DNA of 64,000 nucleotides from Lactuca virosa (GCA_928212115.1 CAKMRJ010005634.1:127560215-127624214); one strand, 5' to 3'. Counted from the stretch's first letter, positions 45,797 through 57,620 are shown. Translations and numbers: made by a program. The notes: generated from the letters alone by a model not told the origin.

Positions 45797-46710
45797 TGTC
45801 ACACCCCAAAACCGAGAACGGCGGAATACGTTCTGGGGTGGAAGACGTCATGTACAGTATCATAACAAAGCATAATAGTAAAGACAAGCAACAACATCCA
45901 TTGCATTAAGATAATAATTGTAATACAAACGTGTTCAGTACAAATGTTAGACACCAAAAATACAATCAAAATAAAGTGGAGTCTTATGTGTGCTCCGTCT
46001 TCTCAAAAGCTGCATCCGTACCTGTCTACTGATGACCTGAGAATACAAGTTATTTTGAAAACGTTTATCAGCATAAAGTTGGTGAGTTCATAAGTATTTA
46101 GTGTCATTTCCTGTATAAAAATATTCACAATTATACATTGTAAAAGAAAGTTTCGGTGTTCGAAAATAGTATGAGCCCTAGAAAACCCTATGTTTTCCAG
46201 AAAAAGGTAGTCTTCACCCAGACCCGATGGTTTGTTTGTTCCTTTGATAATGTACAAGTTTTCCCAGTAGTTATTAGTTTGAAAATATAGTTTTAGACTT
46301 TATTCATGTATAGTAATGAGAAAAATGTTTTACCCCAACAGTATCACTGTCGGCCATATGTAATGAAATGCAGGCTCCAGGTAGTATTAAATGTACAATA
46401 CTCCTCAGGGAGTCTGTTGCCTTTAATTCTTAAAGTATTAATTAAAGGTTTGAATGTGAACTCGTACGTAACCATGCTGATTGACGATCGAATCCCTTTG
46501 ACCCTCCGAGTCATATGTAGTGATGTGACATTTTGTCACCCCTGGGCCTAGACGGCTCGGACTGTAGCTAGCAGTCGGGATGTGGGAGTGTCTGTCCCGT
46601 ATAGATCTATACACATAATGCCCGCTCTCCCTCCAGGAGACTCTGGTTACGCGGTGATAGCACAAAGATGTGTCGTATCGAGAAATAGTATGCCACATTC
46701 TATTTTAGTA

Positions 46711-46830
46711 AGTTCTCTTGTATAGTATGTATTGTTCTCTTTGTATAGTATGTAGTGTTCTCTTTGTATAGTATGTAATGTTCTCCTTGTATAGTATATA
46801 GTGTTCTCTTGTATAGTACATAGCATATAT
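46711..46830. repeat. About 25-bp tandem repeat in LTR-B
   Basis: Five imperfect units of the form TTCTCTTTGTATAGTATGTA with short spacers. Confidence 0.9.
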
Positions 46831-46982
46831 TGACTCACAACTGAACTGACTCTGGTAGTTGTCATGGCAATAGCAGCACTGAGTAGTAATCCTTAACTAT
46901 ACCTATTATAGTTAAATAGTAATGTTGGTTGTATGTCCTTGATATTCAAAGGCATTGAACTGATATGAAAACTTTTATATCT

Positions 46983-47136
46983 GACACAAATATATAAGAT
47001 ATAACTAAGAATTCAACGAAAGTCGGAGTAATAACAAAATACCCTAAGCCCACAATCAAACAAGAACAGGAAATAAGGTGAGCTATTAGTCCTAAGTCCT
47101 TCAAGTCTTACTTATATAAATATATTGGTGTGGATA
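46983..47136 (-). other. Stem-loop module 2 (in LTR-B)
   Basis: A variant core CCACAATCAAACAAGAACAG at 47,050. The inner stem ACCCTA/TAAGGT is short. The outer arms ACACAAATATATAAG and its partial complement near 47,105-47,132 are weaker than in other modules. Confidence 0.55.
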
Positions 47137-47691
47137 TGGTTTGAGAATAAAAATTGGTTTAAACGAATTTTGGAAAAATAGTTTTATAGTGATTTAACAT
47201 GAAAATGAATTTGGTAAGCATTTGAAAACAGTTTAATTGGCAATATGGTTGAAAATATAGAAAATCCCTTTTTGGTGGTAAAAACAGTTAATAGTGTAGA
47301 AAATCCTTTTGGTTGCAAGTTATAATTCACATACGATTGTTACTATAACTTATTTGGTTCAACTTGTATTCCCCCCCCCCCATAAAACAGTTAAAATCAT
47401 TTAAAAAGGTTCATTTAGGGGTATGAACTCACCTGTAGTGAGTGAAGTGGATGGAAACGCCGGGTAGGATGCTAGGCGTCAAGTGAGGACTTGAACACAC
47501 CTACGGATCCTATGTAACATGTAGTGATGTATAAAGTATCTAATTAGTTGTGTAATCACTAATTAAGTGAGTAAAGGCACTTTAATGTATGAAAACACTT
47601 TGTTTCAAGTGTTAGGAGTGCTAAAGGTTGCAACTAAGGAGTGTATAGCCTCACTATGGAGTTTACACTTCAAATGGCCACCCTTAAGTGT

Positions 47692-48241
47692 GTTTACGGT
47701 TGGGAGACCATTTCCCCCATGAGTTTACGGCCGTAAACTCATGGAAATGGTGAGTTTGGGTGTTTAAAGGTCTCATGCATCACAAGGAAGGTTCCTAGGA
47801 TCAATTCAAGGGCTTGGGAAGTGATTAGGGTTCAATTGGGTACTCCCTTGGCGTTTACGGTCCTTGGACCACTCCTTGGGAGTTTACGGTCGTAAACTCT
47901 AGGGTTTACGGCCGTAAACCCTTGACCACTTCAACCATTTCATGTTTTAGGGTCCTAAGCTCATCTACACTAGTTTCTAGTTCATCAAACAAGCTAAGGA
48001 AGGGTTTAGGGGCATCAAAACACCATTTGAGGTGTTTACGGTTTTGGGTTTACGGTTCTTGAATGTTCAAGAACCGTAAACTCAAGTTTATGGCCAAAAA
48101 GTCATGATCTTGGGTTCCTTAGTCCATGCATGCAAGTATCTAAGCTATATCTAAGCATTAGAGAAGGTTTGGAAGTGTTTTGGGGCTTCAAAACCCTCAC
48201 ATAGGAGTTTACGGTTTTGGGAGGCTCCCCAAACCGTAAAC
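47692..48241. repeat. GTTTACGG palindrome cluster in LTR-B
   Basis: At least ten GTTTACGG/CCGTAAAC octamers occur. They form perfect palindromes at 47,717-47,744 and 47,901-47,922, a near-palindrome at 47,881-47,898, a 16-bp-arm hairpin at 48,048-48,081, and an imperfect hairpin at 48,207-48,241. Confidence 0.85.
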
Positions 48242-48757
48242 ACATGCATGTTGGGGTATTTGGATGATCCAACTCGAAATAGCATGAATACCAAGCTAGA
48301 AAATCAAGTTAGGGGGTTTACCTTTGATTTTTTTTTAGGCTTGAAAGTGGTGATCCTTGGCCAAACTCGATTTTAGAGAGAGAAGGTAGAGAGAGAAAGC
48401 TCCAAGGTGGGGAAAAGACTCTAAAGGTGGACACTCCTCCTTTATATATGGCTGTCTAGTGGGAACTCACCATACACTGTCGTTTAAACGGAGCTAAATG
48501 TTTTTACCCGGTAAACTAACCGTAACCCGACTTAGATGCTTTTATTCCGTCATTAAATATATATATATTATTTTAATAACTCAAAATGAATTATTTTAAT
48601 AAATAAAAGTTAACGGAAAATTTTAATAGAACTAACTTTTATTAACGGAAACGGGTTACAGTGACGGAGTAAATTTCGGGTTGTCACATCATCCCCCCGT
48701 TAGAGGGAATTTCGTCCCGAAATTCAGAATTCAAGTAGTTACGTTATTACAACACAA

Positions 48758-49384
48758 CTAAGCAAAGAGATGAGGATAGTTAAGTTTCATTTGATCCTCG
48801 CGCTCCCAAGTGAACTCTGGTCCTCGTTTGGCGTTCCAACGAACCTTCACAATCGGGATGCGGCTTTGCTTCGTTCGTTTGACCTCTCGGTCCATGATCT
48901 CCACAGGTTCTTCCACGAAGTTGAGGCTCTCATTGATCTCGATTTCATCGAGTGGAATTATGAGAGTCTCTTCGGATAGGCACTTTTTCAAGTTCGAGAC
49001 GTGGGAGGTATGATGCACATTACTAAGTTCGCGGGGTAGATTGAGTTTGTAAGCTACGGGGCCGATTCTAGCGAGAATCTCAAAAGGCCCTATGTATCTT
49101 GGATTCAGCTTTCCGCGCTTTCCGAAGCGTATCAAGCCTTTCCAGGGTGAGACTTTCAAAAGGACTCGGTCTCCCACCTGGAATTCCAAGGGTTTCCTCC
49201 GTTTGTCTGCGTAGCTTTTCTGTCGGTCTCTTGAGGCTTTAAGTCGTGCTCGGATTTGTACGATCTTTTCGGTGGTTTCGCGGATGATTTCTGGACCGGT
49301 GAGAGTGCTGCCAGGAACTCGTCCCTTAGCTAATTAAGTGTCGCCTACCTCGGCCCAGCACAGAGGGGATCTGCACTTCTGGCC
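48758..49384 (-). pseudogene. Gypsy-B integrase C-terminus with chromodomain
   Basis: The minus-strand reading is LCWAEVGDT, then GRVPGSTLTGPEIIRETTEKI, DRQKSYADKRRKPLEFQVGDRVLLKVSPWKG, RFGKRGKLNPRYIGPFEILARIG and a chromodomain-like end (PIVKVRWNAKRGPEFTWERED). This is the usual end of chromoviral (Tekay-like) gypsy pol. A TAA lies at about 49,334 in place of a sense codon. The upstream part is cut at 49,385 by LTR-C. It stops at 48,758 and leads directly to the polypurine tract. Confidence 0.87.
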
Positions 49385-50165
49385 GTCAAGTGTCGAGATG
49401 CCCCAAATGATTACAAAAAGATCAAAAGAGGTTTTGAGAGAGATTTGGGAGAGATTTTACATTGTTGGAGAGATTTCACATACTGAGAGAGATTTGGGAG
49501 AGATTTCACATTCTTGGAGAGATTTCTCATACAAAGAGAGATTTGGGAGAGATTTCACATTCTTGGAGAGATTTCTCATACAGAGAGAGATTTGGGAGAG
49601 ATTTCACATTCTTGGAGAGATTTCTCATACAAGGAGAGATTTGGGAGAGATTTCACATTATTGGAGAGATTTCTCATACAGAGAGAGATTTGGGAGAGAT
49701 TTCACACACTTGGAGAGATTTCTCATACAGAGAGAGATTTGAGAGAGATTTCACATACTTGGAGAGATTTGGGAGAGATTACACACACTTGTAGCGATTT
49801 CTCCTACTTAGAGAGTTTTGGGAGAGTTAGAGTGAAAGAGATTGGGAGAGACTTCTTTTGTGACCTTTTTGAGTGTTTGGCTCCGTAATTTAAGGTTTGT
49901 AAACCTCGTTAAGTCTTGTTATGATTGTTATATGCCCCCGAGGGTTAAGGAATAATGTTTTATCGAGTAATTTCATCACTTGCCCTGATTAGGGTTTAGA
50001 GTTTCCGAATACGTGAAAATTCCAAGTGATACTTCGTATTAGGATTGCGAGTTGTTTGATAAGAAACATAATGGAAACCCTAATATACAAGGGTTAGATG
50101 AGTTGACCGGTTTGACTTGTTGACTTTAGTTGACTTTGACTTGGCCAAAATTGACGGTTGTCACA
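49385..50165 (-). repeat. LTR-C, reverse partial copy 1
   Basis: It is the reverse complement of part of 41,310-42,070 and ends TTGTCACA at 50,165 next to a polypurine tract. It contains the 49-bp array. It replaces the upstream integrase of Gypsy-B at 49,385. Confidence 0.85.
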
Positions 50166-50839
50166 TCATCCCCCCGTTAGAAAGAATTTTGTCCCGAAAT
50201 TAGTGTTTCGATTGGGACTTCCAGAATTTGGAGGAAAGATGGGGGAACTTTTCGTAGTACAAGAATTGATATGGCGGGGACCAACCCACCTGATGTTAAA
50301 TAACGACCTTGGAATTTCTTATTGTAACTTGAGCTGAGTCGATTAAAAAGGAGTTATTGTTTTGGAATGATGGTGTATTCTACGCGTGCCTTTATGCTCT
50401 CTGCTCTATACTTGGCATTACCACTATAAGTATCTTATAATGTAGTTAGCGAGTTCCAGTATTACGAATGTTTCAACAATTTGTGACGAGATTTGCATTA
50501 TAAGTCCTACCAGTTCTTTTATAATCGCTTGGTGTAAACTAGTCGTATATCATTAAGATTGCAAGGGCATTCGGATGGGTGACCCCGCCTTAAGCCCACA
50601 ACCAAACAAGGAACAGGGAATGAGGCGGAATCACACATTCTAAGTCCATAGAATCTTAATGATATATGACCATAATGTTTACACTAGCCATCATAGATTC
50701 ACTAGTAAAAACCCTGCGTTTTTATATAGGTGATAAGACTTATTTGAGTTTTGCCGTGTTCTCAATATTTATGGTTAATATACTTGAATCGATGCTAGTT
50801 TTAGTAATAAAAAAGAAATTTAGAATTCAAACGTCGATG
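50166..50839 (-). other. 3' noncoding region of a minus-strand gypsy element
   Basis: It starts with the polypurine tract (TAACGGGGGGATGA on minus, 50,166-50,179) and holds module 3 with no coding frame. It lies directly after gag, so protease, RT and integrase are missing between them. Confidence 0.65.
50529..50690 (-). other. Stem-loop module 3
   Basis: Outer arms GGTGTAAACTAG and ATATCATTAAGATT pair with AATCTTAATGATAT and GTTTACACTAG. The inner stem is CCGCCTTA/TGAGGCGG. The core is at 50,596-50,617. Confidence 0.75.
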
Positions 50840-52045
50840 TTAGAAGCACGTACTGATAATTACGGGAGGTTCCGGGGTGGTCTCTCCTGCGGTGATTGCA
50901 AGCACCCTTCCACCATCACCAGCATTTTGTGCTCTTGGGCAGTCCCTTTTAAAGTGTCCCGTTTCGCCGCACTTGTAACAGGCTGGGCTTACTCCAAAGC
51001 CAGGGACCTGATTGATGGGTCGTGCTGGTGCCTTACAGAAACGGACAGTGTGCCCCTTCCTGTTGCAATTTTTGCAATGCATTTCTCGACAAACACCAGT
51101 GTGATGAAAGTTACATTTGTTGCATTTCGGAAGGGTTCCAGCATATTGTTTTATGGGCGCTGGCGTGGCGAGGGTTGTGGCAGCATGAACAACAATGCTC
51201 TGTTGCTTCTTAGTGAAGTCCTGGGCTGGTTGGTCCTTTTTGTTGTCCCAGAACTTCCTTTTGTTGTTTCCTCCTCTTGCTTGATCCGGGGTGGTTGTCG
51301 TAGTGTCATGGTTGGCACGATGGTCGATGAGTTGTTGTGCCAATTCCTTGGCACTCTCAAAGGTAGTTGGTCTTGAGGCCAACACGCTATCTTGAATTTG
51401 GGAGGACAATCCCCAGAGGTATCGCTCCAACTTTTTGTCTTCCGGGGTGACCATAGCGGGACAAAGGAGTGCTAGATCACATAATCGGGCGGTATAAGTC
51501 GCAAGGCCAGAGCCTGTCATTTTCAGGTTCCACAGTTCTTGCTCTAGCTTTTTCACCTCGCCCCTTGGGCAATACTCTTTCAGCATCCTTGCCTTCAAGT
51601 CCTCCTAACTCATTGAGTTAGCCACTGTAAGCGTCAGTGACTTAACGTGGCCGTTCCACCAAGTAGGGGCCCGACCGGAGAAAGTGCGAGCTGCGAATTT
51701 GACCTTGTTCGCTTCGGGGCACGCACAGATCTCGAAGACAGATTCGATCTTCTCGAACCACTGCATCAAGTCGATGACTCCCCCGCTACCATTGAACGAA
51801 TCGGGTTTACCATTGGTGAAGTCCTTAAAGGAGCATTCTCTAGAACGCCCTTGGCTATCTCCTTGAGTGGAGTTATTAGTACCGCTCCCTGCCCGTCCTG
51901 CACCATCAGTACTGATTTGGGACATAGCAGCTGCCACTGCGGCCGTGACCGCAGCTTGGAACATAACAGGATCATATTGGGGAGGCCGCGGTGGTGGATT
52001 TATTTGCGTTCCGCTAGTGCGTCTAACAGACCTTCGAGGCGACAT
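50840..52045 (-). pseudogene. Gypsy-A gag
   Basis: Minus-strand gag from MSPRRSVRRTSG (52,045). The retrotransposon gag core has FNGSGGVIDLMQWFEKIESVF and RTFSGRAPTWWNGHV, then YCPRGEVKKLEQELWNLKM. The tail has three Cys/His motifs: CNKCNFHHTGVC, CKNCNRKGHTVRFC and CYKCGETGHFKRDC. A single in-frame TAG at 51,605-51,607 interrupts an otherwise open frame. Protein after the last knuckle ends at 50,840 without protease. It belongs with the PBS and LTR-A at 53,381-55,771 as the 5' end of one minus-strand element. Confidence 0.88.
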
Positions 52046-52250
52046 CTTTCTGTTATAGAGTTTCAAAGACGTATTGAGCATAAGTCTTTTAGTAATGGTT
52101 ATTAGTTTTTAAGTATAGTATTTCCCGATTTTTCGAATGTGGAAATAAATTCATACCAGAGGTCTATATAAATAAACTTATGAATTTGGTAGAAATGACT
52201 CGAATGTAATCTTGTGATTTGTTCCATGCACGATTTCACTCCTAAGATCA

Positions 52251-52414
52251 CTCAATGTATACCAGTTGTGTGTAATTAAGGTTCGATAGGCCGTTGAACT
52301 TAATGAGTCTGCCCTAAGCCCACAACCAAACAAGGAACAGGACCTAAGGCGGACTTACCATTTCTAAGTCGATCGTCTCTTAATTACACATAACCTTGAG
52401 GTATACATCAAGTA
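52251..52414 (-). other. Stem-loop module 4 (gypsy leader)
   Basis: Outer arms AATGTATACC...GTGTGTAATTAAG pair with CTTAATTACACATAAC...GGTATACAT. The inner stem AGTCTGCCCTA pairs with TAAGGCGGACT with one C-A mismatch. The core is at 52,320-52,341. Confidence 0.75.
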
Positions 52415-52766
52415 ATCTTAGAGTTTCCATAAGCAAATTGTTTGTAATAACAGGTTATGAAATATGTGGTAAACTCCCACTGAAATGAAATGCATGTCAA
52501 TTTTTATTGATATACTTTTTGGTTATATCTTTACCGTTATTTATACACGTATAAATTTCGCACTTTACTGAACTATTCTCGGTGTTTCTGCTAACGTCCC
52601 TGAGACGGAGTTATGGTAGTGGATAGAAGTGGGTTTTGCACGGGCGTTAAGATTTACCCATCACGTTGCTCGTGCGAGAATGGGGGTAGAAGAGATAATT
52701 AATAGACGTCTAATCCTATAATTACTTATAGGGGGTGATCCTTATTAGTCACATCTATAATCACAT

Positions 52767-52925
52767 AGTGCATACCAGTTATACATAATCTGAGATAGAA
52801 TAGACCTTCGAATAAATGACTCTACTCTAAGTCCACAACCAAACAAGGAACAGGAAGTAGAGAAATAGTCATAGACTCTGAGTCTATAATATCTTTAATT
52901 ATGTATAACCTTGGCGTATGCACTC
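52767..52925 (-). other. Stem-loop module 5 (gypsy leader)
   Basis: Outer arms AGTGCATACC...TTATACATAAT pair with ATTATGTATAA...GTATGCACT. The inner stem is CTCTACT/AGTAGAG, fully different from other modules but still paired. The core is at 52,833-52,854. Confidence 0.75.
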
Positions 52926-53380
52926 AGTCATTATAGACCTACTAATGGGGGTCTTTAGTTTTCACATAAGTTGATTATAGTATCACCAAATACTCCTATA
53001 GTATTTTAATGTTTGATCTATGTTTTTCAATGCTTGTTTGTAGATAGAATTGGTAAGTTTTTAGACTTGTTGCAACGCCACAACCATTCCCGGGCATATG
53101 CTAATCACTTCTGGGTCAGACATAGTTGATCAGGTTATGTCATTCCCAGACCTGACCATACATCCCCAAGCCTACTTGTGCCGTTCAACAATCACAACTT
53201 TTGTTTTGTTCTAGAATGATGCTGACCTTAGTATGTATGCATGCATGTATACTTTTAACAAGAAACTATTTATTTCTAAGTATAGTTATTTGAAAAATGT
53301 TAAATCAGAGACCTTAGTCCCAATGCATTTATAGTTTGTATATCTTATGTGGTTCGATATACTTAGTTCACTATAAACAA

Positions 53381-53395
53381 TGCTCTGATACCAAT
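53381..53395 (-). promoter_or_regulatory. Gypsy-A primer-binding site (tRNA-Met)
   Basis: The minus strand reads TTGGTATCAGAGCA directly after the LTR end TGTGACAG. This fixes the element's direction and identifies 53,397-55,771 as its 5' LTR. Confidence 0.88.
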
Positions 53396-53396
53396 C

Positions 53397-55771
53397 TGTC
53401 ACACCCCCAAACCAAGGATGGCGGAAACGTCCGGGGGTGGAGGACTTCATGTATAGTATCACAACAACGAGTATAATAGTGCTCAAAGTAAATACAACCA
53501 TCATAAATATAATTGAAAAGGTTACACCATAGAATAAGTTTACATGTTTCAAAATCAATTACATTATGATGACAAAATGAACTATTTGACGATTTATCGT
53601 CCCATCCTCAAATTGCTGTTGGTTTTCCTGTTTCACTGATTTCCTGAGAATACAAGTAGTTTTGAAAAAGGGTCAACAATTAAGTTGGTGAGTTCATAAG
53701 AGTTTTGTTTGAGTAAGAAACCGTTTTCCTTGTAAAAGCGACAAAGTATGTTTCCAGAAAATCCAATATTTTCTTTGTTAAGTGAGATGAATGCTTCTAT
53801 GTTATGCGATAATGAACCCTAGAAAGACCCATAGATTCCTTCTATAATCGCCCAGTGTATATAAGTTATATAAAATTTAAGTTAAATAGACCGTCGAATA
53901 TAATGGGTCTGCCCTAGGTCCACAACCAAACAAGGAACAGGAGATAAGGCGGGCCCACCAATTCTAAGTCAATTATGACTAGATTCTTATATAACTCTAT
54001 CATATACACTTAGCAATTATAGCTGAAGTCTAACAATTCTAGATGAAATATAGTTTTAACAGAGATATGATTCCAAAGAAAATCCTATATTTTCCTTATA
54101 AAAGTTATGTGGTCCTAAATCCCAGGACCGAAAGTAAACAAGTATTTTACCATACTTAAAGTAATTTATGTAAGTTTAAATCGACATAAACTCGTTTGAT
54201 TTAGAAGTAAACCCCTTTTTAAGGTAAAAGTTTCCATGTAAACTTGAAAGATTGTTAACTACCTATGTGAGTCGCTATAACCATACTATGACGGAAAATA
54301 ACCTGCACAACGTTTTTCAGACGTTAAGATACTATGACTCTTGTCACCACAGACCTGCCGGTCTCGCTGTTGCATGCAGCTCAGGTGTGGGGTGTCAAAC
54401 CCAATATAGATCTATACACAATTATCACGCTCTCCCTACAAGAGAGACTCTGGTTATAACTTACAGGAATTGGGATCCCGTACTCGAACGTACGCGGAGA
54501 GAATTGCCTCACAACCTAAGTTAACTAGTTTACACATAGTTTGATAGTAAAACATCTTCCGTGAAGGAAGTAAAATCACCTTTTCTGAATAAATTAGTGA
54601 TATGAAATCCTTAAACTATTACTATTATAGTTTATTACGTATGATATGAAAAACCCATTTGTTTTGAGAGTAAAACCTTTTTCATGTAGTAAAAATCCAT
54701 AAACTATGCTTATTGAAGTTTATTATATGTATTCGAAATGAATGAGTAAACCTCATCATGAATGACTACATTTCAGTTTATGATGATAAACTAACAAGAA
54801 ATTACATTCAATATTTAGAACGTATCGTTATACACTTTGCTCAACATAATACAAAGTGTTATGAAAGTTATAAGCTGTTAACTAGTTTTTAACCATTCTG
54901 CACTGTTTTAGAAAAATCATAGAAAAATGATACGAAGTCAAAAACTGAATCCGTAAATTCTGAGAGTTCATAAAATATGTCTAGTTTATTCATAATTTTT
55001 ATTATGATTTTTAGAAGTCTTTAACTTGTGTTAAAATGTTCATATTCACAGACTGGTCCGAATTTGTTTCTGAAATGATAGGCAGTTTTGTAAAAATCAC
55101 CATAAATAGTAGAAAAATCGTATGGAGATGTGAAAATAGTCATTTTAAAGGATGAGCCTGAACTATTTGCACCTAATACAGTTTTGAAAACTAAAATGTT
55201 TAAGTTGACCAAAACAGTCCATGAATGGAGTTGAACTTTTCTGATGAAGACTGTTAAATGAGTTTAGTTGTGTTCTTGGTGTTTTAACTTGTATTCCCCC
55301 CTTAAAACTTAAGAAAACATGAAAAGATAGGGGTATGAACTCACCTTGAGTGATTTCAGTAGATGGATGATGGAGAAAAGAAGTGTTCAACTCAAGAACA
55401 CTTGGGAGATGCTTGAATATTTGAAGATCTAACAACAAATATGACGATATTTGTGTAAGATATCTATGATTTGTGTAGAAGGAAGTGAAATAATTATATG
55501 GAGGATGAATATACTTACCAAAAGTGAAAGAAAACTTGATGATCGGCCCTTGAATCTCGAATTTGAGAGGGAGAGAAGTGAGAGAGAAAGTGTTTGTTCT
55601 TTGGAGGAATAATGAGAGAAATGAGAGAAAGTGTTGGGAGAGAGGATAGATTTCAGCCTTGACCAAGAGTATGGCTGGTCAAATGGTGGGGAAAGTACTC
55701 TTGAATGACCAGGTATGGTGTGGAGGGGTGTGGGCTGGTCATGGAGTGGGTGTGGGTGGTTGCTTGTGTCA
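53397..55771 (-). repeat. LTR-A, copy 2 (5' LTR of Gypsy-A)
   Basis: About 2.4 kb, TGTCACACCCCC to TGCTTGTGTCA on plus. It is nearly the same as 43,444-45,796. Module 6 is inside (53,854-54,011). Confidence 0.88.
53854..54011 (-). other. Stem-loop module 6 (in LTR-A copy 2)
   Basis: Same as module 1. The core is at 53,920-53,941. Confidence 0.7.
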
Positions 55772-57030
55772 TACACTAAGGCAAAGTCAACACTCCACCA
55801 CAAGATCTTACTTAATAGATTTTATTCTTAAATAATGTTTTTCCTAAAAATATGCAGAATTTATGAATATATGGGGTCTTATATATCAAAATATAAGTTT
55901 GGGTGAAAATCCTTCGTCAAAATAATTAAAAACGGGCTTAAAACGGAGTCGGGGTCGAAAACCGGGTGAAAATCGCAAAATCCGAAGTCAGGAGGGTGAC
56001 TCCGGCCTTAACTGCCTTGGATCCGAAGTGAAGGCCTGGTCGCGGATGCGGATTCGAAGAGGAAAGGGGGCTGCGGTCCGAAGTCAGGAGGGGCTGCGGT
56101 CGGTGGCTGCGGCTTGCTGGCTGCGGCTAGGTGGCTGCGGCTCCTCCAGGAGACTCCGGTTCAAGGAGGGTTTAATCCCTATAGAGGGACTCCGGCCCTA
56201 AGAGGCTATTTTCCAAGGTATCTTCCCGTTTCGCATGGTTTTTCACCAAGTCAAGTGTCGGGATGCCCCAAATGATTACAAAAAGATCAAAAGAGGTTTT
56301 GAGAGAGATTTGGGAGAGCTTTGACATACTTGGAGAGATTTCACATACTGAGAGAGATTTGGGAGAGATTTCACATTCTTAGAGAGATTTCTCATACAGA
56401 GAGAGATTTGGGAGAGATTTCACATTCTTGGAGAGATTTCTCATACAGAGAGAGATTTGGGAGAGATTTCACATTCTTGGAGAGATTTCTCATACAGGGA
56501 GAGATTTGGGAGAGATTTCACATTATTGGAGAGATTTCTCATACAAAGAGAGATTTGGGAGAGATTTCACACACTTGGAGAGATTTCTCATACAGAGAGA
56601 GATTTGAGAGAGATTTCACATACTTGGAGAGATTTAGGAGAGATTACACACACTTGTAGCGATTTCTCCTACTTAGAGAGTTTTGGGAGAGTTAGAGTGA
56701 AAGAGATTGGGAGAGACTTCTTTTGTGGCCTTTTTGAGTGTTTGGCTCCGTAATTTAAGGTTTGTAAACCTCGTTAAGTCTTGTTATGATTGTTATATGC
56801 CCCCGAGGGTTAAGGAATAATGTTTTATCGAGTAGTTTCATCACTTGCCCTGATTAGGGTTTAGAGTTTCCGAACACGTGAAAATTCCAAGTGATACTTC
56901 GTATTAGGATTGCGAGTTGTTTGATAAGAAACATAATGGAAACCCTAATATACAAGGGTTAGATGAGTTGACCGGTTTGACTTGTTGACTTTAGTTGACT
57001 TTGACTTGGCCAAAATTGACGGTTGTCACA
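55772..57030 (-). repeat. LTR-C, reverse copy 2
   Basis: Reverse complement of the LTR-C family, beginning near the region equal to 43,320 and ending TTGTCACA at 57,030. Its GC-rich core is replaced by GTGGCTGCGGCT-type short repeats (56,060-56,150). The 49-bp array is at 56,290-56,665. Confidence 0.8.
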
Positions 57031-57620
57031 TCATCCCCCCGTTAGAAAGAATTTTGTCCCGAAATTAGTGTTTCGATTGGGACTTCCAGAATTTGGAGGA
57101 AAGATGGGGGAACTTTTCGTAGTACAAGAATTGATATGGCGGGGACCAACCCGCCTGATGTTAAATAACGACCTTGGAATTTCTTATTGTAACTTGAGCT
57201 GAGTCGATTAAAAAGGAGTTATTGTTTTGGAATGATGGTGTATTCTACGCGTGCCTTTATGCTCTCTGCTCTATACTTGGCATTACCACTATAAGTATCT
57301 TATAATGTAGTTAGCGAGTTCCAGTATTACGAATGTTTCAACAATTTGTGACGAGATTTGCATTATAAGTCCTACCAGTTCTTTTATAATCGCTTGGTGT
57401 AAACTAGTCGTATATCATTAAGATTGCAAGGGCATTCGGATGGGTGACCCCGCCTTAAGCCCACAACCAAACAAGGAACAGGGAATGAGGCGGAATCACA
57501 CATTCTAAGTCCATAGAATCTTAATGATATATGACCATAATGTTTACACTAGCCATCATAGATTCACTAGTAAAAACCCTGCGTTTTTATATAGGTGATA
57601 AGACTTATTTGGGTTTTGCC
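57031..57620 (-). other. Second copy of the gypsy 3' noncoding region
   Basis: Polypurine tract (57,031-57,044) and module 7 (57,394-57,554, core 57,461-57,482), the same as 50,166-50,755. It joins LTR-A copy 3 at 57,621. Confidence 0.85.

Larger units (their letters stand above)
45797..48688 (-). repeat. LTR-B, 3' LTR of a minus-strand gypsy element
   Basis: It runs from TGTCACACCCCAAAACC to GGGTTGTCACA. On the minus strand it follows the polypurine tract TAACGGGGGGATGA (48,689-48,702) and the chromodomain integrase. It contains module 2, a 25-bp tandem array and the GTTTACGG palindromes. Confidence 0.85.
49385..50755. repeat. 1,371-bp block duplicated at 56,250-57,620
   Basis: LTR-C partial, polypurine tract and 590 bp of adjoining noncoding DNA are repeated with the same total length 6,865 bp downstream. 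Few differences are visible. The match begins at GTCAAGTGTCG and ends at TTTTGCC. Confidence 0.9.
52046..53380 (-). other. Gypsy-A 5' leader with two stem-loop modules
   Basis: Noncoding DNA of 1.3 kb between the PBS and gag. It holds modules 4 and 5, about 510 bp apart. Confidence 0.7.

Noticed and set aside
45220..45887. Minus-strand frames of 100-162 codons in LTR-A (again at 55,163-55,803)
   Set aside because: They lie in a gypsy LTR near the presumed promoter side, have Ser/Phe/Leu-rich chance composition and overlap each other in two frames.
49338..49888. Three overlapping open frames of 110-134 codons (and similar ones at 41,565-41,983 and 56,321-56,753)
   Set aside because: They are the three-frame reading of the 49-bp LTR array. 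There is no start context, domain or conservation beyond the repeat.
50666..51376. 236-codon plus-strand frame
   Set aside because: It is antisense to the gag zinc-knuckle region, where Cys codons read backward avoid stops.
51647..52105. 152-codon plus-strand frame
   Set aside because: It is antisense to the clearly coding minus-strand gypsy gag.
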